Of a stretch of 64,000 nt of DNA, positions 13,901 to 26,652 are shown one piece after another; the first letter of the stretch is position 1; each line of letters begins with the position of its first letter. Made by a program: the position numbers and the translations under genes. Origin of the DNA: Dactylellina haptotyla (lineage: Eukaryota; Ascomycota; Orbiliomycetes; Orbiliales; Orbiliaceae); NCBI GenBank assembly GCA_031310005.1, contig CM062382.1, positions 1,922,001 to 1,986,000 on the forward strand, read 5' to 3'. The notes beneath the pieces are model-generated. The model made no database searches, was not told the DNA's origin, and worked only from the letters and a program-made list of their open reading frames with translations.

Positions 13901-14059
13901 ACAGAGTATCAACGGAATTTCCGAAAGGTCATGCGTTCCGCACTTGCTCAAGTACGCGGAAGATGCCTACCTGAAGATATGGAGGAGCAGAAGCAAAGGC
14001 GCCGGGAAGTTCTTATGCTTTACCGATGGTGCGGCGATGGGCATGGTTTGGCGCTTTGA
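10930..14059 (+). CDS. xlnR: xylanolytic transcriptional activator XlnR (Zn2Cys6)
   Basis: Nuclear Zn2Cys6 activator that switches on xylanase and cellulase genes in response to xylose. Two exons, 10930-11245 and 11445-14059, give 976 residues, close to Aspergillus XlnR (about 875-970). The binuclear cluster has six Cys at residues 85, 88, 95, 101, 104 and 111 (X2, X6, X5, X2, X6). It is completed only by splicing, because the 199-nt intron falls between the fifth and sixth Cys. The conserved basic linker [13 protein letters not shown] follows, then a polyalanine tract and Gln/His/Pro-rich sequence. The fungal transcription-factor middle domain contains [15 protein letters not shown] and [11 protein letters not shown]. 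The C-terminus has the family hallmarks [20 protein letters not shown] and [19 protein letters not shown], ending GDGHGLAL. An upstream acceptor at 11422-11423 would insert 7 residues in frame. Identity is very secure; the intron acceptor is chosen by Cys spacing. Confidence 0.96.
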
Positions 14060-17000
14060 GCTTGTTCGGCTTTTTTGCTTCTGTATTCTGGCGTTTTCTC
14101 ATTAGCACGGGTTGGCCACATCTCTTTACATTTTTAACGGTTCCATCTATTGTATGTGTCATGTTTTCTATGATTTTGATTTATGGGTGCTTCGGTTTTT
14201 ATTGGTTTGGTTTATTGTCCTTTTCGTCAGTTTGACATCAGTCTTCATTTCCGGCCATAGCTCGATGCTTCCTCTTTCACTCGATCCCCCTCTCTTCATC
14301 ACTATCGTATTTCCTCTTTGCACGGTTCGAAACTGGTTTCAAGTTCACCGTTTAACATGCAAAACTTCTCTTCTTGTAAATATATGCGTGAACTTGTCCA
14401 CGCTTTTGTCCTGTTGTGTGTTTCAAGTTTTGTTTTTTTCAGGTGTCTTTTGGTCAGTCTTTGGTCTTCAAAAGCTTCCCAATATCCTGTGTAGAATATC
14501 CCCTGTTGCTTATTTTCCTTAATTTCCTAGTGGTAATCTCTATAGACCGAAGCTACCCTCAAAATATGTCCTCGCAGGGTGGACTAACTATCCTCTTCAT
14601 TTCATCACTGTATATTTTTCTTCTTCTTCTCGTGTGTCTTTTCACTCGTGTTACATAGAGCATAAATTCTTCACAAATAAGAATTGTACAAATTGAACTT
14701 AGAAATATCCACTACGTAGTTGTGTGCTATACCTTCCGTGTCATTGTTGTATTCCTGAATCGGATTGGACAGAGACTTACTGATCAACGGTGGAGATAAT
14801 CTGGGGGAGGGGAACCTCCACATGACAATAAGGTGGAGACGGAACCCTAGCTGACATTTCGCAGAGATTCCCTACAATTGGGAGATACAGATGCATTTCC
14901 CCACGTGCGATAGAAGATCATACAACTTCTTGATCGAGAGCAAGAAGAATGAGAAGAAGAAGAAGCAGATGTAGACTGCGAATTGTTATCTTCACTCACT
15001 CATTCTGTTTGATGGATTTTGAGGCTCGTGAGCTCAAGCTCGTTGTGTGCACCGGGATGGGGTTTAGAGCCCGGAGCCCAGAGCACGAGGCTGTCCGGGA
15101 GTTGGCGTAGTGTTTTTTGGGAATGGGGGCTGGGCCCGGCGTGGGGAGAGCATCGAGCAAAAGAGCCCAACCCTCCCTTTCGTACGCACCATAACACCAA
15201 TCTACTCGATTTTTCACATTGATCAGGTGCGCTATTACCGCAGAATTTCTCGATTACACGATCAGAAACATTGACTTTCGTCATGCAGATTGTTTTGGCT
15301 TCCCTTTATTTTGGCCAACCGCCATTCTACGTTGCCGCAAATGCGAAAGCAAGCTAGAAACACCGGCGGCTGGTGGCTTACAATGGAACGGTCGACGATC
15401 CAGAAAAAGCTAAAAGGTGTATGTACGTGCTGCGGTAGCATCGGTTGTGGGTTGAGAAGGGAACCCTAATGGAAACCGAGGTTTCTGGCGCTCAGTATGT
15501 CTCGAGCACGACTGCCTGAGGCGTTTCTCCGTAATTTGATCGTCTTACAAGCTTTCCCCAGAAAACTAGCCCGCCCGCCTCTTTTTTTCTTTCTTTCACT
15601 GTATCCACTTTCTTTGGGTACAAAGAGCAGAAAAAAAAACTTGTCAGATGTGGAGAATTTCCAAAATTATAAGGGAGTTGCATTAAGTTCTCGTCACGAT
15701 GAAGAAAACGGCAAGGTCGCGATTCGATTTCCACTGCAAGATTCTCGCATTTTTCCAGGGTACCCACCACTCTCAAAATCCGAGCTTACACAGTTATTAG
15801 CTCATAGGTCTCAAGGATGGAAAATGAAGAAATTGCCAAGAAGGGCCTTTCACATTCCGTGAAATACTGTCTGGGATGGCTTGTTGAAGTTAGCTGCAAG
15901 ACTTAGATGCAGGTGGCACGATTTCTATCTGCGCGAGTGTTCGTGGATACGAAGCCACGTTCGCAGAATGTCGAACAGTCCTCCTTTTTCACTCATTGTA
16001 CTATCACTCATTGGTGGTAGTCTAGTAGTACTAAAGAGTTTACGACACTTATCTGCAGTTATTTCAGAATGAAAGTGTACATGTACATGTCTTCCGGCGC
16101 GTGCCACTCGAATAAAAAAAAATTGAAAGAAAAAAACCACCTGAATGCTGATGATTCGAAGGGAAAATTACGATGAGATATTGTCTCGTTCTTAAGGACA
16201 TCAGACGCACGTCGAGAAGCTCGTGTGTGTGTGTGACCATGCAGTAATGGGCGAGAAATTCCTGAGATATTCCGTCCTGCTTCTAGCGTCACCACCCGTT
16301 TTAGCCCCACGACCCACTTTCTCCAGCTGAACGAAATGCTCTTGAGAGACTTTTAAAAAGAGGGTGTGCTGCGAATTCTGCCAAGGGGGGAGTGTTCTGT
16401 CATTGACCACTCGGCTCCTTCGTTGCGGAGGCCGGAGCTCGAAAGTGGTGGCGCGCCAAACCGTAACTGACGGCGGGCGAGACGGACGCTTCATGCGAAT
16501 GACAACAATCCCTCGTATCCTTTTCCTGCAAAAAATCATCTGGCTGAACGGGATATCCACCGCTCCGGCTAAATTGCTTTCATTGGTGCGAAAAAATTTA
16601 CCCAATGACAATTCGCGCTAACAACGTGGGTTTAGAGTTTAGCCGAGTTTTAACCGGACAATCTCCGCTGCTGGTAGAGCGAGGATTTTCCCTCCATCTT
16701 TTAAGTACAAATCCCTGAGGTCATGATGAAGGGCCCTAACGGTCCGGGGGACTCACCCCGCCGGAACCACGTCCAAGGGGACTCCGGGGCGCTAGCGTCC
16801 CCATCGGTGAGAATACTCCGGAGCATCCACTGACACACAGACCATCGTACAGATTGGATCGACAGAAGGCTTCGAAATGTTCTGTCTCAAATTGTCCCGC
16901 AACGGAGGATGGGGAAATAGTCAAAGCGCAGGAACACCATCTCTTCTCTCAATCACAACTTGGATGCTGCAAATCTTGGATGCTGCAAATGTTGCGTAAT

Positions 17001-17539
17001 ATGACATTTCCCCCTAAAGTTGCGTTTGATCAATTTAGCCTGATATCCAGTGGAAACGACCTTGGTGTCACAGCCGGTTCATTCTAGAAATGAACAAGTG
17101 AAGTATTTAAAAAAGACCCGTACTTCTTCGAATAGAACGGAAAGATTAAAGAAGGGAAAAGGTATTATCGGCTACAAGTTAGGTACCTGCGTTATGTACA
17201 TGGACAGCTACACGTACCACTCTATGCAAGAATACATGTCGGCACACGCAAATATATCCCAAATTGCAGATATGCAGAGCGGCGTGTCTGGTCCGAGCAC
17301 TTATCAGTCAGGTAATGCAGTCCATGCACGCTCAAATAGACACTCGAAACGATCAGCTAGCGCATTGCGGGGTATGTAGATTGGGGAGCTTTTGCAAGGT
17401 CTCCACCCATAGTTCATGTAAGTGTGATGGCCTGGCCAACCAGAAATGCCTGAGTGCAACCCTTGCCACAATGTCTTGAAAATCGGTATATCTGATATTT
17501 TGCTGTCTTTTTCTATGTGTGTGTGTGTGTGTGATGTTG
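14060..17539. other. intergenic, xlnR 3' end to Clr2-like 3' end
   Basis: 14060-14700 is T-rich and probably the xlnR 3' UTR and terminator region. The rest contains only short overlapping frames on both strands, a GC-rich patch near 15040-15190, and a small tandem duplication of a 16-mer at 16960-16991 (TTGGATGCTGCAAAT plus C or G). A TG dinucleotide run at 17517-17533 lies just beyond the Clr2-like stop codon. No gene recognised. Confidence 0.5.
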
Positions 17540-19697
17540 TTATCCGTAAAACCCCCAGGGATCACTTTCTTGAACCGATTTTTCAAAGTCGGCTCCATCT
17601 TGTTCGATCTGGCGTAGGAAGTCATCCTGATTGTCATCTTGGTTTTCATCATATGATTCAGGAGGCTGTTTGGCCGCCTGTGTTTCTTCTACAGTCGTAG
17701 GAGCTGGAGCTGGAGCTGGGGGATGTGGTTTCACTTCCTGGACGGGTTCCTCTACTGGTTCGCTAGCAGTGACCGCTTGTTTAGTTTTCGTGCTTACTCG
17801 CTTAGTCGTCGTCTTACGAGTGGCGGGCTTCTTTGTCTAGATGACATTGTAAGGGTTAGTGTTTCCTTTTCGAGGTAATCACTCATGGTCTAGATTTGTG
17901 ATGGATCCTGGCGACTTCGTTTGGGTGGGATATCCAGGAGGCGAGCAACTTACCGTTTTTGCTGGTTGTTCCGGAGCAGGAGGGGCAATAGCTGGGGGAG
18001 CAAGAGCAGAAACAGGCGCGGGAATGGTAACGGGTGCTGGCGTAAGAGCAGGTGCAGGAGCCGTCAGCAGGGTCCATTGCTGAACATCGTCAGTATACAG
18101 CCGTGTCCAGTCCTCGATGTTTATCCAACCGGCCGGCTGGTTACTGGGTAAGTGCCCAATCCCAAGGATCTGCTCTTCTCTACTTGAGCCGATTCTCCAA
18201 CCCCCACCGTGGTTTGGAATATCAGTATTGTTATTTAGCAGACTGCTCACATCGTAGTATGCTGTATCTGGCGGTGCGGCGGCGGGGTTTATGATCGGGC
18301 GTAGTATGGACGTCGGGTACCATCTCCCCTTGATCTCCATGGCATTTATTTGAACGTTTTGGTATTTTAGATGCCAGCGGCATTGCAATGCCGTCACATC
18401 CGCCATCATCCTAGGCGTTGGTGGTGGATCAGGGTAAGTTGTCTTTGCCGCATGCTGTAAGACTTTACAGTAAATGTTCCCTTGGAAGAAGAGGCCATCG
18501 CCACCGTCTCTGATGATGTTCTTGATTACGAGTACATCCATCCCTTTCTGACCCTCGACCTCTGGAGTCATCACTCGAACTTCTCCATTCCGCCAGATCT
18601 TCTCCGCCCCTAGCCAGAGACAGGGGATGGTGTTTTCGCCCGTTTCGCTCGCACACGTGGTGACGCCGATGTTGCATGCGATTCGGATGCTTGCTATAAT
18701 GCTAGCGTCATGCAGCTCTGCGTCTTGGTGCGTCCACTCTGGCCAGTTGATCTCTGCCCATTTCACTTGGTATTTCCTGGCAGCGATCGAGGGCTGGAGA
18801 GGGTCAGGTGGTGTATATGACAGCCATGGACGCAGCCTGCTCTGCGGGAGCACCAGAGGCGGCCGGCTTGCAACGCGGGGAGACTTGAGGGGCAGAAGCT
18901 CATATGCCGGCTCCTGGCCGCCTATCTTTCTGCTAGCGATTATGGAAATGACAGGATATGTATCATTTGGGTTCGCCCATACCATCTCCCCAGGCCGGTA
19001 GAGGCCGTAGGCAGGGTTCATATCCGCCTGCATGAGGGTCAGATAAGAAGAGAGTTGAATCTGAGGAGGGATTGATATCCGGGGTTTATTGCAGTGGTGG
19101 CAGGTGCATGATTGACTCCTGTCACTGCCTAGCCATGTGAGGTGAGGTAAGAACTCCTCAGGTGATTGGAAGTCTACATTGTTGTTTCCAACTTTCAGGC
19201 CAAAAAAATGACCTGTAGATGCCAGCTTTTTGGCGCTCTATATATTTTATGCAATATCCGATTAATATCATTCGGGGCAAGGATTTTGAAACACAGGGTA
19301 AGGAAGCATCACGAACCAACTGCTCAGTATTCGGTTTCTTATGCGCATACAGCTGATAGTTTGCGGGCAGGGCTTCCAGAACCCAATGTTGATCTGAGGA
19401 CGGTAAACGAGCCGAAATGTGAGTTGTGTGATGCGTGAAATGTGGTAATTTAAAAATCTGGAGTGGTGTTCACTCACGTTTTGCATAATCATCTGGCGAT
19501 GCTTTTTCCATGTACAGCTGCCCCAGCCGTTGTCTCCAGAGGACGTCTAGGACCATGTTATGTGATATTTCGACAAAACTCCCACTCGGCGTCCCTGGTC
19601 GCAGCTGCTGGACAGTCGGACGGGCTGACGAATCACCGTCGGACTGGCCAGCGAATACCAATATCCTCCATTTCGGAGCCTCTGCATCCTTAGCCAT
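17540..19697 (-). CDS. Clr2-like transcription-silencing protein
   Basis: Probable homologue of fission-yeast Clr2, a subunit of the SHREC complex that silences heterochromatin. Four exons on the minus strand (19697-19478, 19393-19317, 19237-17954, 17836-17540) give 625 residues with no internal stop. The N-terminal Clr2 domain is split over exons 1-3: WRQRLGQLY near residues 54-62, then LEALPANYQLY, then FQSPEEFLPHLTWLGSD at about 122-138, followed by a small Cys/His cluster (C143, C145, C148). The C-terminal Clr2 domain starts near residue 178 with YRPGEMVWANPNDTYPVISI. The tail is Pro/Ala-rich, then basic, then acidic. I assign the family from these motifs, with reasonable but not complete certainty. 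The least certain junction is exon 2 to 3 (donor GTTCGT). The gene diverges from the aldehyde dehydrogenase, and a CTC-repeat tract lies 9 nt before the start codon. Confidence 0.75.
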
Positions 19698-19706
19698 GGT
19701 TGAGAT

Positions 19707-19742
19707 GGAGGAGGAGGAGGAGGAGGAGGAGGAGGAGGAGGG
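19707..19742 (+). repeat. (GGA)12 trinucleotide repeat in the Clr2-like gene leader
   Basis: Twelve perfect GGA units on the + strand, so a (TCC)n pyrimidine tract in the 5' leader of the minus-strand Clr2-like gene, ending 9 nt before its ATG. The position suggests it lies in the 5' UTR or core promoter. Confidence 0.85.
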
Positions 19743-20759
19743 AAAGCGGTATATTCTATAGTATTCTGTGTAGCGAGTTGGTTTTTTACGGGTCCATTTC
19801 AGTGCATTATTGTTTATATACTCTTGAATGCTACGTCGAACGCTGGTCCACTGTGAAGTATTGGGTGCTTGGAGGTGTTGGAAGACCAGACCCTGTCGTC
19901 AGTTGGCGGTGGGTGGGCCAATCGATATCGATCGCGCTGGAAGCCCGGAACTCAGACGCGACGGCGATGGCACGGAAATGGAGCTGGTGATGATGATGAC
20001 TTCGAGATGGCGCCTCCCCGACGGCCATGAATCTCGTCCTGGTATGAAATGCTTTGCTATACCAGCCTCGACCGGGCTGGGCCTCGCGATTGAACCTGGG
20101 CAGTGTCGCGCTAGAAAGTTTGCAGGTGATGGCGCGTTTTTCCCAGCGGTTTCAAACACCAGCCTGCGTTTTGCCGCACCTGCCTCACCGCCGCCTGAAA
20201 CCACAACCACAACCGCGACCACCCCCGCCACCGCGCACCGTAGCGTGCACCACCGAACGCGAACGCGAACGAGAAGTTCGAGCCGGGCACCGAAATTGAT
20301 CGAGAGACGGTACATAGCACCGTCGGTCTACATATCAGACCACTGCATATAATTCTTTGCGTGGAATACACCCCGCTTTGGACAGTTGACGATGTGGACA
20401 TAACGTGCCTGCGGGGCGCAATTATATGCAAAGGCGGATCGGATTCGAACCCCGGCCGGCTGGCTGTTGTGGGGCAAAGCGGCGTCTCCAAAAGCTAATC
20501 TCGACGCAGTTTGGCGGGGCTCTTTGATACAAAACATCGGCTGGGGACGTTGGTGGCCAGAGCACGCATAGACGACGGCCACTTTTCGTCTGATGTCCCG
20601 CCATTGAACTCTAATACCACATCCGGTCCCAAATACATAGCGTGCTGTCACCTCCGCCGTTGATATCTGAAGGCCTCCCCCGCACATTCATTCCGAACGC
20701 CTATCTTTCTCTACGCTTTCTTTGTAAAGACTCAAGTAGTAGTATATCCACCGGTAGCT
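19743..20759. promoter_or_regulatory. divergent promoter between Clr2-like gene and aldehyde dehydrogenase
   Basis: About 1 kb separates the two start codons. The middle (about 19.9-20.5 kb) is GC-rich, so several overlapping frames stay open on both strands, up to 174 codons. None matches a family I know, and they compete with one another, which is typical of GC-rich non-coding DNA. A short repeat of CGAACG units lies at about 20256-20275. Confidence 0.45.
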
Positions 20760-22434
20760 ATGTCGTCCAAGCCGGTGCTCACCACAATCTCCCCGATTAC
20801 CCAAAAGGCCATCCACACCCGCGATGAGTTCGGTCCGGATGACATCCCCGCGGTCGTCGAGGCCTCCAAGAAGGCGTTTGCCAACTTCAAGGCATCATAT
20901 AACCTCGAGGCCCGTCAGAAACTCGTCGCCAAGGCGTTGGACATCTTGGAATCCAAAGCAGAAAGCCTTGCTCATGATCTCACAGAGCAGATGGGCCGGC
21001 CAATTCAATATTGCGCAAAGGAAATCAAAACGGCGGTCCTCCGTGGTCGGTACATGCTCAAAGTTTCTTCGGAGGCCCTGAAGGATATTCCTGGAGACGA
21101 AGAGGCTGGTTTCACAAGATACATCCGAAAGGAACCTCTCGGCTCTATCCTCGTCATTTTCGCCTGGAATGTAAGGGCCCTTCCTCCGCCCGGAACACTG
21201 TCAATCCTAAAAGCAAATGCTAACAAAAAGGACGCAATTGTAACACACAGTATCCATACCTTATCCTCGTAAACTCCTTGGTCCCCGCACTACTTGCTGG
21301 AAATGCCCTGATCCTTAAACCATCTCCGCAAACACCCACCGTCCCGGAGACCTTCCTTTCCGTCCTCAAGGAAGCCGGATTACCCGATGATGTTGTCCAG
21401 GTCATCCATTGCGGAAACCCTGACACGCTCTCGAAGTTAATTGCAACCCAAGGAATCAGTTCCGTCACTTTTACCGGCTCCGTGGTCGGTGGCCTCGCCG
21501 CACAGCAGGCCGCGTCGAAGCGAATCATCCCGGTGGGATTGGAATTGGGTGGAAACGATCCCGCCTATATCCGATCTGACGTGGATATCAAATGGGCTGC
21601 CGAGGAGATTGTTGATGGTGCTGTATTCAACAGTGGACAGAGCTGCTGCTCGATCGAGAGAGTTTATGTCCACCAGGACATATACGACAAATTTGTGCAT
21701 GAAGTTGTTGGAGTCGTCAAGAACTACAAATTGGGAGACCCCTTCACTGGCGCCTCCCACCTCGGACCAGTCATCAGCGTTAAGAGTGCACAGAACATCA
21801 GGAAACATATTGACGATGCTCTCAGGAGTGGCGCCAAGTCCTTGACCCCAGACGTTTTCCAAGAGGGAGAGGCCCTAGGTGAAACTTTTGTCCGACCTGA
21901 GATTCTGGTCAATGTAGATCACAACATGCGTATGTATTCATCCTTTTTGCATCACGGCCTTCTTGGGGCCGTCAATAGCAAGGTTTACTAATGTAAAACA
22001 CTTCGGGGAATATCCAGAGGTTATGAAAGAGGAAACGTTCGGTCCAGTTATCCCGATTCAAAAGGTTTCTTCCGATCAAGAAGCTGTTCAGCTCATGAAC
22101 GATTCAGACCTCGGTTTGACTGCATCAATTTGGACTCGGGATATCACCACAGGTGAAAAATTAGCGGACTCAGTTGAAGCCGGTACTGTCTTTGTTAACC
22201 GAGCTGACTATCCAAGTCCGGTGAGTGCTATGCATCTATTATCTACAAACCACTGCCTAGTTTCAGGGCAACCTCGCTTCGAGATACTCTGATTAGAAAA
22301 ACTGACTTCTCACCCTATAGGATTTGGCATGGACTGGCTGGAAGAACTCTGGCCGTGGACAAACGTTGTCCAAATTCGGGTTCGATCAGTTTGTTAGACT
22401 GAAGAATTTTCATCTTAAACAAGTACCTTCATGA
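20760..22434 (+). CDS. NAD(P)-dependent aldehyde dehydrogenase
   Basis: Cytosolic-type aldehyde dehydrogenase that oxidises an aldehyde to its acid. Four exons (20760-21170, 21251-21929, 22018-22220, 22321-22434) give 468 residues, normal for the short fungal ALDH group. The family signatures are in order: cofactor-binding AGNALILKPS near residue 153, general base Glu235 in GLELGGNDPAY, nucleophile Cys269 or Cys270 in NSGQSCCS, then KEETFGPVIP and a C-terminal WTGWKNSGRG segment. No mitochondrial presequence is seen. The introns are 80, 88 and 100 nt with canonical ends; the second has a TACTAAT branch point. The sequence resembles the succinate-semialdehyde dehydrogenase-like group, but the substrate cannot be fixed from sequence. 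Confidence 0.92.
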
Positions 22435-25400
22435 AGCAAAGAAGATCTTGGTTTGGTTCTTCGTGGCTTGGACGGCGGGAACTACCGAGAACAGTCTCGC
22501 CTCCGTTTGTATGCTAATTTTGATATTCCTGTTCTGTGTCACATTTAACGAGTTTTGGCTGAGACATGGCGTGAATATCTGCTGATACTTGCAGATGTGA
22601 AAGCCCGGAAGTGGCATCAATTGTGTACTAAGGTGGGAATATACAATCAAATTGTGAAAGACCCGTTTAATATCCAATTAAAAACTCCAACAACGGTAAA
22701 ATCTCCAGTTTTCCGGTAGCCGGGTGCCTGATCTTCAGCATCGACTTCCAATCTCGACATCTACGTCCTAAGACACAACCCAGTTGTTCCACTTGTGTTA
22801 TTCCGCGGAGGGTAACGCGCGTGTTAAGCTCGTATCTTTTCAAGTTTTTTCCACTTTCGCGAACTTTAAAAACTTGGAAACTGGAAACTTAGAGAGTCAA
22901 TATCCAACCATCCAGCTCTTGGCATCCAATTGTTGGAAGTTTGTTTCGCAATTTGGAGACAATTTTCCGGGTCGGAGGCCAAGATCTTGCGTGAATATAA
23001 TCTTATCGTTCAAGCCTGCAACACGCATTCGGTAAGCCTCTTCCAAGTTTTATGACGGATATAGTTCTGATCTGAGCGGGGATAGTAGGTAGAGGAATAC
23101 ATGTCTTAAACGCTCGCATTTCTAGCCGTCTTTAGCTTACTCATTTACCGACCGTTTGGTACTATCTAGACGCAAGGTACTTTTGTAAGCGGAGACCGCC
23201 GCTCCTAAATAAAATGTTGCCTCATTGCCTCGGCCAAGAAACGCCTACACCTAAAGCCGCACTCCTAACTCCTCCTTTAACGATCAAAAGAGTTAAGTGT
23301 GCCGTAATGGATTTGATTCCAATTGGAATATTTCTGCGCGCCCCACAACATTCATTGGAGGATATGTGGAGTTCGGGGATACGGACACAGAACTGATATC
23401 AATGCTAACGAAGTGTGCGACATGGCCATCTGATAAAATTTGATTAGAATCATGTGCGTAGTCGCATAATGACCCCTTGCTCGCTTATTATTTTCGATTA
23501 GCGGCAGTAAACTTTGGTCTCTTCGAAAGCGAGCGAGGAGAAGAAAAAAAGAAAAGAAAGAGAAAAAAAATCTCAGACATTGTTCTCATTGAAGTTTCCC
23601 GAGGGGTAAGAACTCATTGAATTAGCTAATTCTGGTGAAGGCCTGGTCGGCGTGGTCTAGAAGTTGGGACAAGGGTTCTCTACCTGCGCTGTTGAGAAGC
23701 AGAGTATGCGGATTGAAGAAGCCAATAGATCCAAAATGGACTATGGAAAGGCATCAGGTGATGATTTTATACTAAGGGGCAGGCCACATGTTAATGGTGT
23801 ATAAGTGATCTGGCAATATTCTATTGCATATGCTGACGTCAGAGATTCCAAGTGATAAAATTGGGTATTTGACGCGACAGTATATAATCGTGCATTGACT
23901 ATCAACTCGTTATAATGCATCTTCATGGCTGAGGTAAGGTTAAAGACACACATAATTCTTTGTCCGAGGTTTAAAATTAGCTTTACATCAAGACGACCGT
24001 TCAAGAGCTAATTGGCCATCCTAAGTCCGTAAATATAGATGTCCTTTTTCCGAGGACCTGTGACCGTGACTTCTTCGATTGGGAGATCGTGAACCCCTGG
24101 CCAAAATGGATAACGGCCTTGACAAGTTTATTGTTTAGTATGCATGGTGGGAAAATACTCTGGGCTGCCCGGACGCTAGGGACTCTGGCTACCTAGCGGA
24201 CCAGGCGGGCCAGCGGCGCCCCATTGCAAAACATGAAGATAGATTTTGGTACCGTTTACCTAGCCCGTTGAGTGTTTTAGAGCATACAAGCTCCGCTGGT
24301 AGACGATCGACGAGCGCGAACCGATAGTCACGTAACCCGTGGCCACGCCTGAGTTTTGAATTGAACGTCCAGGTCGGTCCCTTGCTTCGTGGTTGCAACA
24401 CTTGCAAGGTAGTCGCTGGTCGAGGTACAAGAAAAGGCACCGCAACATGTTAACAGCTAGCAGGATTCCACTCAACCCCAAAATATCGTAATGATCAACG
24501 AAGCCCCTTAACCTCCTTGCCTCCCGTGGGGATTCTTCTGTGAATTCTGGTTCTCGAGGAGGAGGAAGCCCAAGTTAAACCTGTAACGGAATGGAATGTC
24601 AGCCAGCTTATTATTCCGCATGCAAGGTGTTGTTGCATTTTCCCTCGCCAGAGGTTTCGAGTAACACAAGTTTGGCAGAGAGGCTTAAGGCTGGACGGTG
24701 GCACCCCACGGAACTAACTGCTCGTTGAATTCGAGTCTCTCGAGACGAAACGACTGGTAGAGTAGCTTAGGCACTAATGTTGCTCTAAATGGCCGTTTCC
24801 AGACCGGCCCGTGCGTAGGTCTTGCAGTGACGATCCCGATTGCATTCTCTTGCGACAGTATCGCAGGCTAGTCGCTAGTGTTCCAGCGAGCACGGCGTGC
24901 ACTTAGTACTTGCCCTGCACGCTAGATTCAGAATCAGAATCAGAATCTAGTCCCTCGTCCTGGATATGTCGTGCCATCCACTGCCGCTTTGTCTCTCGCT
25001 TTCTTCTCTCTAGCCAACCTCACGCGTGGCGAGCTCCGAAGAAAGAGACAGAGAGAGCGAGGCACGTACCGTATATATGGATCTCCGTGTATATATCTCC
25101 AGAATGAACTCCGCCCCTTCCCCCACCTCTCTTTGCATTCTTGCAACGCATTTCATCCGTCCCCCAAGCTATGTGCTACGCATGCAAGGGCACATTTGAA
25201 GCGAGATATCTGCATCCCACGTTATGTCTATATGACACACGACGAGTCTCTCTCTCAATTCTAATTGCCACCCACGGAGCCAGTAACTATTAGAGGGATA
25301 CCGAAAAGCCATTCAGTTGATCTCTCTCTTAGTTTGTTTCTTTTTCCTTTTCTTTTTCTTCAACTTCCTTTTGCTTTACCCATTCGACTGTTCCGTATAT

Positions 25401-25799
25401 AGTACTTCGCAGATCCACTCGAGCACTCCTCCTGGATCACTTGAGTCCGGCTGGTCTCCAGATCCTTCTGTTGATATTGACGTCAAGGAGACTCCTGGAT
25501 TCCATTTCACTTCGTATCCAGTGCTTTTTTATAATATACACAATTCTCCTCACCACGCGGCGCCAGCTCACTGTACATGTGTAACCTTGGACCTCAGCCG
25601 ATACTAGCATTAGAATAGCCCATCAACCGGCACAGCTGCGAATTCAAACTGTAGAAGTCAGCTCTCCGTTCACGATAAACCCTTTTTAAATTACCCCACC
25701 CGCCGCTGGATAGATCCCGTCTAAGGACCTGGGATCCCCTCAATCGCCAAAATACCGCCATCAATCAGATCTCTTCGATCTCTCTTCTGTAGATCAAAA
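22435..25799. other. intergenic, 3.4 kb
   Basis: Contains only short frames in all directions. A purine-rich stretch lies near 23531-23570. The part nearest the next gene (about 24900-25799) is pyrimidine-rich and likely holds its promoter and leader. One 96-codon frame at 25317-25607 lies in that presumed leader and could be an upstream ORF or nothing. No RNA gene or mobile element recognised. Confidence 0.5.
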
Positions 25800-26652
25800 A
25801 TGGGCTGCGCACCATCAAAGCAAGATATAGGCAGGAAGTTGAAGGGCAACCGGAAGCAAGAGCTTGAAATCGTAAGTTCTAAATATTCCCTGAGGTTACA
25901 TAAGTAGAAAACATAATTTTAATATAACTGTATGACAGAGCTCGCCCACAGACTTTCATCACAATTCTATGTCGTACCCTTCGACGCTGTGCGTCAACTG
26001 TGATATGCCCTCTCGCACATTGCTCGCCTCTCTGGGCAACAAGGATACCAGCCTGTGCTGCAACTGTGACGGCGGGGACCAAATCCTCGACCTCAAAATG
26101 GATTTCAAACCCCTTTCCCCAATCGCCTCCGACGTTACCTTGACCGCCCCATCCAAGAGAGACCTCCCTACAGCCTATAATTTCCCTTTCGGATTCAGCC
26201 ACACCAACAAAGGGTACGGCGAAGACTGCGCATGTCCATTCGACACATACTACGGCGAAGATGACGACCACGACCACGACTCCGAGTGCGCGCACAAAAG
26301 ATACGCATCCTTCTCATCCTCCACATGGAAAGTGGAAGAAAAAGTGGCGATCACTGCGCAAGAGGTAGTTTCTTGCTCTCGGTCAAACTCCTATGCCTCA
26401 AGCGACTGTCTCAGATCGCGGTACGATGGAATGTCTTCCGACGTCGAACCATTTATTGATGATGCAGCTTCCACTTTGAGACACGAGAGCATTGGCTCGA
26501 AACTAAGAAACCGAAGAAGGCTCCCATTTGAGGCATTCAACCAGAGCAGTCCGGATCTGCTGTCTGCCAGTGCAAGAAAGTCACAACGGGTCTCAAAGGA
26601 TCAGGTCAAGGTTATCAGGATCCGTGGATCTAGATCTACTAATTGGATATGA
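25800..26652 (+). CDS. unknown protein with MGC acylation start and Cys-pair motifs
   Basis: Two exons (25800-25871 and 25939-26652, intron 67 nt) give 261 residues. The protein begins MGCAPSKQD, which fits N-myristoylation on Gly2 plus palmitoylation on Cys3, so it probably sits on the cytoplasmic face of a membrane; the next residues (RKLKGNRK) are basic and would help. The middle has two close Cys pairs (CVNC and CCNC, residues about 43-70) and an acidic DDDHDHDSEC patch. The C-terminal half is Ser/Arg-rich. I do not recognise a family. The intron assignment rests on a good GTAAGT donor and on the first exon giving the acylation motif; the second exon alone is a long open frame with its own Met at 25969. 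Confidence 0.7.

Noticed and set aside
19828-20491. Overlapping frames of 126-174 codons on both strands
   Set aside because: They overlap one another in a GC-rich divergent promoter, and none has recognisable content or supporting splice structure.
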